Assembly (NCBI RefSeq): GCF_009192775.1
Contig: NZ_VTFX01000002.1
Location: 61,866-125,865 of the forward strand
DNA from: Arthrobacter yangruifuii
Lineage (GTDB): Bacteria; Actinomycetota; Actinomycetes; Actinomycetales; Micrococcaceae
Direction: 5' to 3'
Length of the DNA stretch: 64,000 nt
Part shown: positions 38,252 through 46,948 of the stretch, piece by piece
Layout: each line of letters begins with the position of its first letter
Numbering within the stretch: the first letter of the stretch is position 1
Translations under genes and position numbers: made by a program
Notes under the pieces: generated by a model
Database searches by the model: none
Told to the model about the DNA's origin: nothing
The model's input: only the letters and a program-made list of their open reading frames with translations

Positions 38252-39201
38252 GCGAACAGCGCGACACACGGGACTCCCGCCCCGGGCTCGGCCTGACGGG
38301 ATTCGCCAGCGGCCGGGCGCTGGCATCCGTTCCGGCACCCACGGAAACAGAGCTGCGGCTGCTTGAGCGCGCCGTGGCATATCTGGGCGGAAAGCGGCTG
38401 GCGCTGCTGACCGGGGCGGGGCTGAGTACGGACTCCGGCATTCCTGATTACCGCGGTCCCGACGCGCCGCCGCGCAACCCCCTGACCTATCAGCAGTTCG
38501 TCTCGGACCCCGCCCTCCGGCGCCGGTACTGGGCGCGCAACCACGTCGGCTGGCACCACCTGCGCCATGCCGTTCCCAACCCCGGCCACGCGGCAGCGGT
38601 GGAACTGGAACGGCGGGGACTGCTGTCCGGGCTGATCACCCAGAACGTTGACCGCCTGCACACGGACGCCGGCAGTGTCAGCGTTATTGACCTGCATGGA
38701 CGCTACGACCGGGTGGTCTGCCTGAACTGCCGCACAGGGTTCACCCGGTCCGAGGTGGCCGCCCTGCTGCATGAACTGAACCCCGGCTACCTCGACCGCG
38801 TGCGCGAGGGCGGGGAGATCGCCCCCGACGCCGATGCCGAGATTACGGACACCGAGGACTTTGTGGTCGCGGACTGTCCGGTCTGCGGGGGGATGCTCAA
38901 GCCCGACTTCGTGTATTTCGGGGAGAATGTCCCCAAGGACCGCGTTGCCCGCGCCTATGCGGTGGTGGACGACGCCGGCGCCCTGCTGGTCGCCGGGTCC
39001 TCCCTCACCGTGATGAGCGGCCTGCGCTTTGTCCGCTACGCGGCCAAGGCCGGCAAACCCGTGGTCATCATCAACCGCGGCGCGACCCGGGGGGATCCGC
39101 TGGCCACCCTGAAGATCGATATGGGTGTGAGCACTGCCCTGACCTGGCTGGCGGAAAACCTTCCGGACCTGCCGGACGGAACCGCGGAAGGCTCCGATTA
39201 G
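38248..39201 (+). CDS. Sirtuin NAD-dependent deacylase
   Basis: A 317-residue Sir2-family enzyme that uses NAD+ to remove acyl groups from lysines. Motifs are GAGLSTDSGIPDYRGP (56-71), QNVDRLH, catalytic His150 and a complete zinc site Cys158, Cys161, Cys210 and Cys213. The spacing between the zinc pairs is long, as in class II (SIRT4-like) sirtuins. It is coupled to ahpE. Pairing a peroxidase with a deacylase suggests stress-linked control, which is an inference. Confidence 0.92.
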   Translation: MSEQRDTRDSRPGLGLTGFASGRALASVPAPTETELRLLERAVAYLGGKRLALLTGAGLSTDSGIPDYRGPDAPPRNPLTYQQFVSDPALRRRYWARNHVGWHHLRHAVPNPGHAAAVELERRGLLSGLITQNVDRLHTDAGSVSVIDLHGRYDRVVCLNCRTGFTRSEVAALLHELNPGYLDRVREGGEIAPDADAEITDTEDFVVADCPVCGGMLKPDFVYFGENVPKDRVARAYAVVDDAGALLVAGSSLTVMSGLRFVRYAAKAGKPVVIINRGATRGDPLATLKIDMGVSTALTWLAENLPDLPDGTAEGSD

Positions 39202-39283
39202 GCATCGGTGGCGGTCTTGGGGTAACGTAGTTCCTCGTGATGCAGGGCCTGCAGGGAATTTCCGCGGCCGGCTCACACGGTAA

Positions 39284-39359
39284 GGGTCTTTAGCTCAGCT
39301 GGTAGAGCGCCACGTTTACACCGTGGATGTCATCGGTTCGATCCCGGTAGGACCCACCA
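39284..39359 (+). tRNA. tRNA-Val (anticodon TAC)
   Basis: A 76-nt cloverleaf with acceptor GGGTCTT/AGGACCC, D arm AGCTCAGCTGGTAGAGC, anticodon stem-loop CCACG-TTTACAC-CGTGG and T-loop GGTTCGATCC; the 3' CCA is encoded. Confidence 0.97.
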
Positions 39360-39363
39360 AGAA

Positions 39364-39405
39364 AGCCGCCGTTATCTTCCCCACATGCGGGAGGTAACGG
39401 CGGCT
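39364..39405 (+). terminator. Terminator of tRNA-Val
   Basis: An 11-bp perfect stem (39364-39374 with 39395-39405), followed by CTTTTTCG, starting 5 bp after the tRNA. Confidence 0.9.
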
Positions 39406-39476
39406 CTTTTTCGTTTAAGCCAGTGGACCTCATCGGTGAGGAAACGGAACACGACGAACCGTACGAAGGGGTGTTC

Positions 39477-40337
39477 ATGGCTGAGCTGACCAAGGCGCGG
39501 AAATCCGTCTGCACCGCGCTGGCCGGACTGCTCCTGCTGGGGGGCTGCGCCGGACCGGGGGCGGCACCGCGGACTGAAGAATCCGCAGCCCCGCCGGGCA
39601 TCACGTCGGCCACGCCGGTCCCGGCGCCCGATCCGATGGCCGCGGAGCTTGACCGGATGGCTGCGGAGACCGGGAGGGACTTCTCCGTTGCGGTCTTGGA
39701 CAACCGCACCGGCCGTTCCTGGAGCTACAACCCGGACGGCCGCTATCTGGAGGCCAGCCTGGTGAAGGTTCCGCTCCTGCTCACCCTCATCCGGCAGGCG
39801 ACCGAGGAAGAGCGCAGCCTGACGGCGGAGGAAGAGAGCCTGGCGGCACTGATGATCGAGTACAGCGACAATGACGCCACCAGCGAGCTCTATAGCAGGC
39901 TGGGCGGCCGGACGGAGCTGAACCGCACCTATGAACTGATCGGCGTGAGCGACACGGAAGCCGGCGAAACCTGGGGAGCCAATGAAACCACGGCGGCGGA
40001 CCAGGTGCTGATCGCCCGGACCGCAGCCCGGGGGGCCGACTGGCTGGATGCGGACCTGATGGAGTTTGCCGTCGGCCTGATGGAAAACGTCTGCCCGGAA
40101 CAGAGCTGGGGGATCAGCGCAGGCGTTGCGGACTACGCAGCCGAAGTCGGGCTCAAGAACGGCTGGCTGCAGGACGACGACGCCGACTGGAACGTAGGCA
40201 GCGCCGGTTTTGTCCGCAGCGGTGACAGCGATTACAGCATTGTGGTGCTCAGCTCCCGGAATTCCACCCTCGGGGAGGGGATCGACGTCGTGGAAAGCGT
40301 CTCCTCAGCGGTCAACGGCTACCAAACCGAGGAGTGA
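39477..40337 (+). CDS. Lipoprotein serine hydrolase, class A beta-lactamase fold
   Basis: A 286-residue exported lipoprotein. The signal peptide has the lipobox LGGC with Cys24, followed by a Pro/Ala linker. The serine beta-lactamase/transpeptidase fold has Ser94-Lys97 (SLVK), Ser130-Asp131-Asn132 (SDN) and KNG in place of KTG. No class A omega-loop ExxLN glutamate is evident, so beta-lactam hydrolysis is doubtful and a peptidoglycan-related hydrolase is more likely. ATG 39477 has GAAGGGG upstream; the open frame from 39423 overlaps the tRNA terminator flank. Confidence 0.82.
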   Translation: MAELTKARKSVCTALAGLLLLGGCAGPGAAPRTEESAAPPGITSATPVPAPDPMAAELDRMAAETGRDFSVAVLDNRTGRSWSYNPDGRYLEASLVKVPLLLTLIRQATEEERSLTAEEESLAALMIEYSDNDATSELYSRLGGRTELNRTYELIGVSDTEAGETWGANETTAADQVLIARTAARGADWLDADLMEFAVGLMENVCPEQSWGISAGVADYAAEVGLKNGWLQDDDADWNVGSAGFVRSGDSDYSIVVLSSRNSTLGEGIDVVESVSSAVNGYQTEE

Positions 40338-40455
40338 GCTGCGCTCCTGTGTGGCGGCGGGGAACCGAAGAAGCATAGGCTGGAGCGTGAACCGGCGCTT
40401 TTTCAGTGCGCCTGCCCCGTGCCCGCCGGGCACCCGAAACATCCTTGGAGAGAAC

Positions 40456-41892
40456 TTGAGTGCACAAATTGGTGTAACCGGCCTTGCCGTCATGGGTGCA
40501 AACCTCGCCCGCAACCTCGCCCGCAACGGTTACACGGTGGCCCTGCACAACCGTTCCATCGAGAAGACGGATGCCCTGCTTGCCGCCCACGGCGATGAAG
40601 GGGACTTCATCCGCACCGAGACGCTGCAGGAACTGGTGGACTCGCTGGAAAAGCCCCGCCGGGTCCTGATCATGGTCAAGGCCGGCGCGCCGGTGGACTC
40701 CGTGATCAGCCAGCTGGTGCCGCTGCTGGAGCCGGGCGACATTGTCATCGACGGCGGCAACTCGCACTTCGAAGACACCCGCCGCCGCGAGGCCGCGCTG
40801 GCGGAGAAGGACCTGCACTTCGTGGGCGTCGGTGTATCCGGCGGTGAAGAGGGCGCCCTGATGGGCCCCTCGATCATGCCCGGCGGCTCGCGCGAGTCCT
40901 ACGATTCCCTCGGCCCCATGCTGGAGAAGATCGCCGCGAAGTATGACGGCAAGCCCTGCTGCACCTGGATCGGGACCGACGGTGCCGGCCACTTCGTGAA
41001 AATGGTGCACAACGGCATCGAATATGCGGATATGCAGGTGATCGGCGAGGCCTATGACCTGCTGCGTTCGGCGGCCGGCATCGAACCCGCCGAGCAGGCG
41101 GCGATCTTCAACGAGTGGAACACCGGCCAGCTGAGCTCCTTCCTGATTGAAATCACCGCCGAGGTCCTCGGCCACGTGGATGCCAGGACCGGCAAGCCGT
41201 TCGTGGACGTCGTCGTGGATTCAGCCGGCCAGAAGGGAACCGGCCGCTGGACCGTCGTCTCCGGCCTGGACCTCGGTTCGCCGGTGTCCGCCATCGCCGA
41301 GTCCGTTTTCGCCCGCGCCCTCTCCTCCCAGCGCGGGCAGCGCGCCGTCGCCCAGGAGACGCTGAAGGGCGAGGAAGCCGCCGTCGAGCTTCCCGAGACC
41401 TTCGTGGAGGACGTCCGCCAGGCCCTGTACGCCTCGAAGCTGGTCAGCTACGCGCAGGGCATTGATATGCTCAACGCCGCCGCCAAGGAATACGGCTGGG
41501 ACCTGAAGCTGGACGAGATCGCCTCGCTCTGGCGCGCCGGCTGCATCATCCGCGCCGAACTGCTGGATGACATCATGAAGGCCTATGCAGGCAGCGAGGC
41601 CCCCGCCAACCTGCTGTTCGCCCCGGCCTTCGCCGAGTCGATCGCCGCCGCGGTTCCGGCCTGGCGCCGCGTGGTGTCCGTCGCCGTGCAGCTTGGCATT
41701 CCCGTGCCGGTGTTCTCCTCCTCGCTGGCCTACTACGACGGCCTGCGCCGCAAGCGCCTCCCGGCGGCCCTGACCCAGGGCCTGCGGGACCTGTTCGGAG
41801 CGCACACCTACAACCGGGTGGATGCCGAAGGTACCTTCCACACCATGTGGGGCGAGGACCGCGCAGAGGTCGAAGCGGTGGACACCCACTAG
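40456..41892 (+). CDS. gnd: 6-phosphogluconate dehydrogenase, decarboxylating
   Basis: Pentose-phosphate enzyme producing ribulose 5-phosphate, CO2 and NADPH. The 478-residue length fits the long dimeric form. The N-terminal Rossmann fold starts GVTGLAVMGANLARNLARNG; substrate motifs are IDGGNSHFEDT, GVSGGEEGALMGPSIMPGG and VKMVHNGIEYADMQ, and the C-terminus has RDLFGAHTYNR. TTG 40456 follows TTGGAGAG; the frame opening at 40210 is antiphase inside the hydrolase gene. A terminator follows. Confidence 0.95.
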   Translation: MSAQIGVTGLAVMGANLARNLARNGYTVALHNRSIEKTDALLAAHGDEGDFIRTETLQELVDSLEKPRRVLIMVKAGAPVDSVISQLVPLLEPGDIVIDGGNSHFEDTRRREAALAEKDLHFVGVGVSGGEEGALMGPSIMPGGSRESYDSLGPMLEKIAAKYDGKPCCTWIGTDGAGHFVKMVHNGIEYADMQVIGEAYDLLRSAAGIEPAEQAAIFNEWNTGQLSSFLIEITAEVLGHVDARTGKPFVDVVVDSAGQKGTGRWTVVSGLDLGSPVSAIAESVFARALSSQRGQRAVAQETLKGEEAAVELPETFVEDVRQALYASKLVSYAQGIDMLNAAAKEYGWDLKLDEIASLWRAGCIIRAELLDDIMKAYAGSEAPANLLFAPAFAESIAAAVPAWRRVVSVAVQLGIPVPVFSSSLAYYDGLRRKRLPAALTQGLRDLFGAHTYNRVDAEGTFHTMWGEDRAEVEAVDTH

Positions 41893-41910
41893 GACCCGCC
41901 AGACGCGAAG

Positions 41911-41938
41911 AAGGCCCGCAGCGGATGCTGCGGGCCTT
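41911..41938. terminator. Bidirectional terminator between gnd and cysE
   Basis: A 12-bp perfect stem (41911-41922 with 41927-41938), loop GGAT, then TCTTT; it lies between convergent genes. Confidence 0.88.
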
Positions 41939-41956
41939 TCTTTGCACGGTTTCCGG

Positions 41957-42541
41957 CTAGATATAGATAGCGGGGTCGATGTACTCGGCCGGGTCAACGG
42001 CCGGCTCGGTCATCTTGGTATCCCGGTGCCGCCACTTGGCGGGAATACCGGTGATGATCGAATCCGCCGGGGCGTCCTTGACCACCACGGCATTGGCTCC
42101 CACGGCACTGTTGGCACCGATGACCACCGGCCCCAGGATCTTGGCGCCGGCACCTACGGTGACGCCGTCGCAGATGGTGGGATGCCGCTTGACCCTGGCC
42201 AGCGAACGCCCGCCCAGGGTCACCCCGTGGTACAGCATCACGTCGTTGCCGATCTCGGCGGTTTCGCCGATGACCACACCCATGCCGTGGTCAATGAAGA
42301 ACCGGCGGCCGATGGTTGCACCGGGGTGGATCTCGATGCCCGTGGCGAAACGGGTCACCTGCGACAGCACCCGCGCCGGGAAGCGCAGGGCAGGCTTCGC
42401 CCACATGCGGTGCGTGAGCCGGTGCATCCAGATGGCGTGCAGGCCGGAGTAGACGACGAGGTTTTCGAGCGAGCCCCGGGCCGCCGGATCGTGTGATGCG
42501 GCGGCGTCGAGATCTTCACGCAGTCGGGCTAACAGACTCAC
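41957..42541 (-). CDS. cysE: Serine O-acetyltransferase
   Basis: First step of cysteine synthesis: acetyl-CoA plus serine to O-acetylserine. The 194-residue short form has a helical N-terminus and a left-handed beta-helix of hexapeptide repeats ([38 protein letters not shown]). The C-terminus ends in DPAIYI, and the terminal Ile fits docking into the CysK active site. It starts GTG 52 bp after cysK with a weak ribosome site. Confidence 0.94.
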   Translation of the reverse strand: MSLLARLREDLDAAASHDPAARGSLENLVVYSGLHAIWMHRLTHRMWAKPALRFPARVLSQVTRFATGIEIHPGATIGRRFFIDHGMGVVIGETAEIGNDVMLYHGVTLGGRSLARVKRHPTICDGVTVGAGAKILGPVVIGANSAVGANAVVVKDAPADSIITGIPAKWRHRDTKMTEPAVDPAEYIDPAIYI

Positions 42542-42592
42542 AGAGAACTTTCTGCTCGGATGATCCGGCCCGCGGACGGGCCGGAGCGCGGC

Positions 42593-43528
42593 CTAGCCGC
42601 GGATATCGTCGTACAGGACGGTGGAAATGTAACGTTCGCCGAAGTCGCAGACAACAGCCACAATCAGCTTACCGGCGTTCTCCTCGCGCTTGGCGAGTTC
42701 CAGTGCCGCCCAGACAATGGCACCGGAGGAAATGCCGCCCAGAATGCCTTCCTGGCTGCCCAGCGCGCGGGCCGTGGCCACGGAGTCCTCGATGGAGGCG
42801 TCGAAAACCTCGTCATAGATCGTGGTGTCCAGAATCTCCGGAACAAAGTTGGCGCCGATGCCCTGGATCTTGTGCGGACCCGGGGAGCCGCCGTTGAGAA
42901 TGGCGGAATCCTTCGGCTCGACAGCCACGATCTGTACGCCCGGCTTGCGCTTCTTCAGGACCTGCCCGACGCCGGTGACGGTGCCGCCGGTGCCGACGCC
43001 GGCAACAAAGATGTCCACCTTGCCGTCGGTGTCTTCCCAGATTTCCTCGGCGGTGGTGGCACGGTGGATGGCCGTGTTCGCCTCATTGGCAAACTGCTGT
43101 GCCCAGATCGCGTTCTCGGTGGTGGCGACGATTTCCTTGGCCTTGTCCACAGCGCCGCGCATGCCTTCGGCACCGGGGGTCAGGACAATCTCGGCACCGT
43201 AGGCGCGCAGCATGACCCGGCGCTCGGTGGACATGGTCTCGGGCATGGTGAGGATCACCTTGTAGCCGCGGGCAGCACCGACCATGGCCAGCGCGATGCC
43301 GGTGTTGCCGGAGGTGCCTTCAACAATGGTGCCGCCGGGCTTGAGCGCGCCGGCCTTTTCAGCGGCGTCGACGATTGCCACGCCGATCCGGTCCTTGACG
43401 CTGTTGGCGGGGTTGTAGAACTCCAGCTTTACGGCAACCTGGGCGGGGAGTCCGGCTGCAAGCCGGTTCAGGCGGACCAGCGGAGTTCCGCCTACGAGCT
43501 GGGTAACATCCTCATAAATACGAGCCAT
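42593..43528 (-). CDS. cysK: Cysteine synthase A
   Basis: PLP-dependent O-acetylserine sulfhydrylase. The 311-residue product has the PLP lysine Lys45 in [11 protein letters not shown], the substrate loop TSGNTG and the phosphate loop GTGGT. It precedes cysE on the minus strand, so both sulfur-assimilation enzymes would be made from one transcript. ATG 43528 with AGAGGAAA upstream. Confidence 0.96.
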   Translation of the reverse strand: MARIYEDVTQLVGGTPLVRLNRLAAGLPAQVAVKLEFYNPANSVKDRIGVAIVDAAEKAGALKPGGTIVEGTSGNTGIALAMVGAARGYKVILTMPETMSTERRVMLRAYGAEIVLTPGAEGMRGAVDKAKEIVATTENAIWAQQFANEANTAIHRATTAEEIWEDTDGKVDIFVAGVGTGGTVTGVGQVLKKRKPGVQIVAVEPKDSAILNGGSPGPHKIQGIGANFVPEILDTTIYDEVFDASIEDSVATARALGSQEGILGGISSGAIVWAALELAKREENAGKLIVAVVCDFGERYISTVLYDDIRG

Positions 43529-43609
43529 GGTTTCCTCTATTCCTTCAACGTTCCTACAATGCCGGACGGAGTTATGCCCGTTCCAGCTTATCGGCGTAGC
43601 CTGACGGCC

Positions 43610-44134
43610 TTATCCCTGAAGCCATTCGGAGTAATACTTGCGGGCTTTGGCCAGTTTCGGATTGATAATCACCTGGCAGTAACCCTGGGCGGGGTGTTTG
43701 GCGTAGAAATCCTGATGGAAGTCCTCCGCCGGGTAGAACCGGGGCAGGGGCACGATCTCCGTCACAATGGGATCCTTCCAGTTCTCCCGCGCCCGTTCCA
43801 GGGCGGCTTCGAAATCCCTGCGCTGATCTTCATCGCCGTAGAACATCGAGGACCGGTACTGGGTGCCGACGTCGTAGCCCTGGCGGTTTGGCGTGGTGGG
43901 ATCGTGCTGCGAGAAGAACATGTCCAGGATGATCTCGGACGGAATGATGTCTTCGTCAAAGGTCACGGCCACCACCTCCGCATGTCCGGTGATTCCGGCG
44001 CTGACACTGTCATAGTCGGGGTTATCCACCGCCCCGCCCGTGTAGCCGGAAACTACGTCGGTAACGCCGCGGACCTTGCGGTAGAGGGCGTCGAGGCACC
44101 AGAAACAGCCTCCGCCTAATACATACGTCTTCAT
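43610..44134 (-). CDS. msrA: Peptide methionine-(S)-S-oxide reductase MsrA
   Basis: Reduces methionine-S-sulfoxide in proteins. The 174-residue product has the active-site GGGCFWCLD with catalytic Cys10, VVSGYTGG and GHAEVVAV, and FYPAEDFHQDFYAKHP near the C-terminus. I chose ATG 44134 with AAGGGC just upstream; the open frame to 44398 overlaps the divergent Nif3 gene and is not MsrA-like. It lies in tandem upstream of cysK on the same strand, 81 bp away. Confidence 0.94.
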   Translation of the reverse strand: MKTYVLGGGCFWCLDALYRKVRGVTDVVSGYTGGAVDNPDYDSVSAGITGHAEVVAVTFDEDIIPSEIILDMFFSQHDPTTPNRQGYDVGTQYRSSMFYGDEDQRRDFEAALERARENWKDPIVTEIVPLPRFYPAEDFHQDFYAKHPAQGYCQVIINPKLAKARKYYSEWLQG

Positions 44135-44262
44135 GCCCTTAATAAGGCATCGGGCACCGCTTTGATTCCCGGAACCCCGAAAAAGGAGCAGCAGTGTTGC
44201 CTGCGTCACGGCCAGCGCGGCGGAATTGAGGCCGGGAACCGGCGCAGGGTAGAACTGAACCC

Positions 44263-45168
44263 ATGGAAGATCACCCCCACGAGCATGCCGGCACGGACAC
44301 TGACCGGACGCCGGAAACCGCAGTTCCCACTCTCGGCGACGTACTGCTGGCGGCGGAGGAGTTATGGCCCGAATCGCTGGCTGAGGACTGGGACGCACCC
44401 GGCCTCGTGGCCGGACGTGCCGACCGGGAGGTCCGGCGGATCCTCTTTGCCGTCGACCCCACCCGTGAAGTCATCGACGAGGCCCTGGACTGGGGAGCGG
44501 ATCTGCTCATCACCCATCACCCCCTGTTGCTGAAGCCGGTCAACTCGGTGGCCGCCACAACGTTCAAGGGCGACGCCGTGCACCGTCTGATCGAGGGCGG
44601 CTGCGCCCTGCTGACCGTGCACACCAACGGTGACAGCGCGGTCGGGGGAGTGTCCGACGTGCTCGCCGACGCTTTCGGGCTCGGGAATGTCACCCCCCTG
44701 GTGCGTGCCGCCGCGGGCCTGCCCGAAGAGGGGATCGGCCGGGTGGGGGACCTGCCCGAGGCGCTCACGCTCGCGGACTTTGCCGAGCGGGTGTTCGGCC
44801 TCCTGCCCGCCGTGGCCGGCGGGGTCCGCGTGGCGGGGGACGCCGCGGGACTGATCCGCCGTGTGGCCGTCTGCGGGGGCGCCGGCGACAGCCTGTTCGA
44901 CGCCGTCCGCGCCGAGCGGGCGGATGTCTACGTCACCGCGGACCTGCGCCACCATCCGGCGTCGGAACTGCGCGAGCGTGCCCACACCGGAAACGGCCGC
45001 CCGTACCTCATTGACGTGTCCCACTTCGGCAGCGAGTGGCTGTGGCTGGGCCCGGCCGCCGGCGCACTCGGGAACGTGCTGACGGACCAGGGTTTCACCG
45101 CCGAGCTGCGCGTCAGCAGCGTGAACAGCGATCCGTGGGACTTTGTCCTTACCCCCGGGCTGAAGTGA
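44263..45168 (+). CDS. Nif3-like (DUF34) dinuclear metal protein
   Basis: A 301-residue protein of the Nif3/DUF34 family. Metal-ligand motifs are LLITHHPLLL, the HTNGD variant of HTNxD and a C-terminal DVSHFGSEW. Family members bind two metal ions; a GTP cyclohydrolase-type annotation is common but not well supported. It heads an operon with the coiled-coil protein and the RNase H fusion, a conserved actinobacterial trio. ATG 44263 follows a divergent 128-bp region shared with msrA. Confidence 0.88.
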   Translation: MEDHPHEHAGTDTDRTPETAVPTLGDVLLAAEELWPESLAEDWDAPGLVAGRADREVRRILFAVDPTREVIDEALDWGADLLITHHPLLLKPVNSVAATTFKGDAVHRLIEGGCALLTVHTNGDSAVGGVSDVLADAFGLGNVTPLVRAAAGLPEEGIGRVGDLPEALTLADFAERVFGLLPAVAGGVRVAGDAAGLIRRVAVCGGAGDSLFDAVRAERADVYVTADLRHHPASELRERAHTGNGRPYLIDVSHFGSEWLWLGPAAGALGNVLTDQGFTAELRVSSVNSDPWDFVLTPGLK

Positions 45169-45235
45169 TCCCCGCCGGTGGCATAGGCTTAGAAGAGCCG
45201 GGCCAGGCAGGTCCGGATATACACGGAGGTAATCG

Positions 45236-45976
45236 GTGGCAAAAGCATCGCCCGCGGAGCAGCTGAGGCTGCTGGATCTGCAGGCCCTGGACAGCAGGAT
45301 CAAGTCCCTGCGGAACCAGGCCCGCAACGTTAGCAACAATCCCGAGATCGCGTCCCTTGCCGAGTCCGTTGCCGCCGCTGAAAGCGCACGCGTGGCAGCC
45401 GGCACGGAAGTGGCCGACATTGAACGTGAGCTCACCCGGGCCGAAGCGGATGTAGCGTCCGTGGTGGCGCGCATGGCCCGTGACCAGCAGCACCTGGACA
45501 GCGGCAAGGTCGGTTCCAAGGAACTCACCGCCCTGCAGGCGGAAATCGTTTCGCTCGAACGCCGCCGGTCCGATCTTGAAGACGTGGAACTGGACGTGAT
45601 GGAGCGGCTGGAGACGGCCCGTACCCGCGAATCCGAGGCCAATGAGGCACTGACCGCGCTGCACGAGCGGCGCCGGGAACTGGAGGAGAAGCGCGACGCC
45701 GAACTGGCGGTCATCGGGACCGACAGCACCGACGCCGAGGCCCGCCGCGAAGAGCTCGCTGCCAGCTTCGATCCCGGGCTGCTCGCCGTCTATGAAAAGA
45801 CCCTGTCACGGCACGGCATCGGCGCCGCACGCCTGTTCCACGGCACTTCCGAGGGTTCCGGCATGCAGCTGAGCCCCGGTGACCTGGCGGATATCCGCAA
45901 GGCCGCGGATGACGAGATTGTGTTCTGCCCGGATTCGGGCTGCATCCTGGTCCGCTCTGCCGAGTGGGGCAGCTGA
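45236..45976 (+). CDS. CT398-like coiled-coil protein with degenerate zinc ribbon
   Basis: A 246-residue protein with a long antiparallel coiled coil (about residues 8-160) and a C-terminal zf-RING_7-type module. The module normally has two Cys pairs. Here the first is absent (HGTSEGSGMQLS in that position), and only Cys231 and Cys236 remain in FCPDSGCILV. Zinc binding by the classical four-Cys site is therefore unlikely. Function of the family is unclear. The GTG start has GGAGGT at 45225-45230. The next gene begins 3 bp later. Confidence 0.85.
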   Translation: MAKASPAEQLRLLDLQALDSRIKSLRNQARNVSNNPEIASLAESVAAAESARVAAGTEVADIERELTRAEADVASVVARMARDQQHLDSGKVGSKELTALQAEIVSLERRRSDLEDVELDVMERLETARTRESEANEALTALHERRRELEEKRDAELAVIGTDSTDAEARREELAASFDPGLLAVYEKTLSRHGIGAARLFHGTSEGSGMQLSPGDLADIRKAADDEIVFCPDSGCILVRSAEWGS

Positions 45977-45979
45977 GCA

Positions 45980-46945
45980 GTGACATTGTTTGACCCGGAG
46001 CCGGACTCCGGCGAGGAACCCGCGGTTGCCCGCATCCCGGCCGGCGGATCCCGCCGCACCCTGATTGTGGAAGCCGACGGCGGCTCCCGCGGCAACCCGG
46101 GCATCGCCGGCTACGGCGCACTGGTCCGCGATCCCGACACCGGGCGCATCCTGGCGGAGAAGGCCGAATACGTGGGCCGGGTGTCCAATAACGTCGCCGA
46201 GTATTCGGGTCTGATTGCCGCCCTTGAACTGGCGCACAGCATCGATCCCGACTGCTGGATCCTGGCCAAGATGGACTCCAAGCTTGTGGTGGAGCAGATG
46301 AGCGGGCGCTGGAAGATCAAGCACGCCGATATGCAGAAGCTGGCGGCGAAGGCCCGTTCGATCGTGAATCCGCAGCGGGTGAAATACCAGTGGATTCCGC
46401 GGGAGCTGAATAAGGACGCGGACCGGCTGTCCAATGAGGCGATGGATGCCGGAACCGCAGGTGTGCCGTGGAAGCCGCGCGCCGGTGCGGACATGAAGAC
46501 GGCGGCTGCCGCGGCGGTGCTGGAAGCAGCCTCGTCTCCCGCTCCCGCAGCCGTACCCACGGGGCGCCTGCATCACACCGAGATCTGGGTCAACGATTTC
46601 GCCGCGGCGGAAAAGTCCCTCGGCTGGCTGCTTGAGCGGCTCGGCTACGTCCGGAAGGACACCTGGACCACCGGGGCGAGCTGGCAGGGCGCAGAGGGGT
46701 ACATCGTGCTGGAGGAAGGCCCCGACGTCGAACGGGGTCCCTATTCCCGGAAGCGGGCCGGGCTTAACCACCTGGCGTTCCGTGCCGGTTCGGAGGCCGA
46801 CGTCGAGCTCCTGGCACGGCGCGCAGCCAGCCACGGCTGGACCCTGCTGTTCGCGGACCGGCATCCCCATGCCGGGGGAGAAGAGCACTACGCCGCCTAC
46901 CTCGAAAACGACGAGGGCTTCGAAGTGGAACTGGTGGCCGGCTAG
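45980..46945 (+). CDS. RNase H - VOC domain fusion protein
   Basis: A 321-residue protein with two unrelated domains. Residues 25-160 form an RNase HI-type domain with all four carboxylates: Asp33 (EADGGSRGNPG), Glu74 (NVAEYSGL), Asp99 (KMDSKL) and Asp146 (NKDADRLSNEAMD). An Ala-rich linker (172-196) leads to a VOC/glyoxalase domain at 197-320 with ligand candidates His199, Glu245, His264 and Glu317. In most actinobacteria the RNase H at this place is fused to a CobC-type acid phosphatase, so the partner has changed here. The GTG start is coupled to the coiled-coil gene. Confidence 0.9.
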   Translation: MTLFDPEPDSGEEPAVARIPAGGSRRTLIVEADGGSRGNPGIAGYGALVRDPDTGRILAEKAEYVGRVSNNVAEYSGLIAALELAHSIDPDCWILAKMDSKLVVEQMSGRWKIKHADMQKLAAKARSIVNPQRVKYQWIPRELNKDADRLSNEAMDAGTAGVPWKPRAGADMKTAAAAAVLEAASSPAPAAVPTGRLHHTEIWVNDFAAAEKSLGWLLERLGYVRKDTWTTGASWQGAEGYIVLEEGPDVERGPYSRKRAGLNHLAFRAGSEADVELLARRAASHGWTLLFADRHPHAGGEEHYAAYLENDEGFEVELVAG

Positions 46946-46948
46946 CGC

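Noticed and set aside
39284..40337. tRNA-Val followed by a beta-lactamase-like gene considered as an island insertion
   Set aside because: No direct repeat of the tRNA 3' end, no integrase, and codon use of the gene is like its neighbours.
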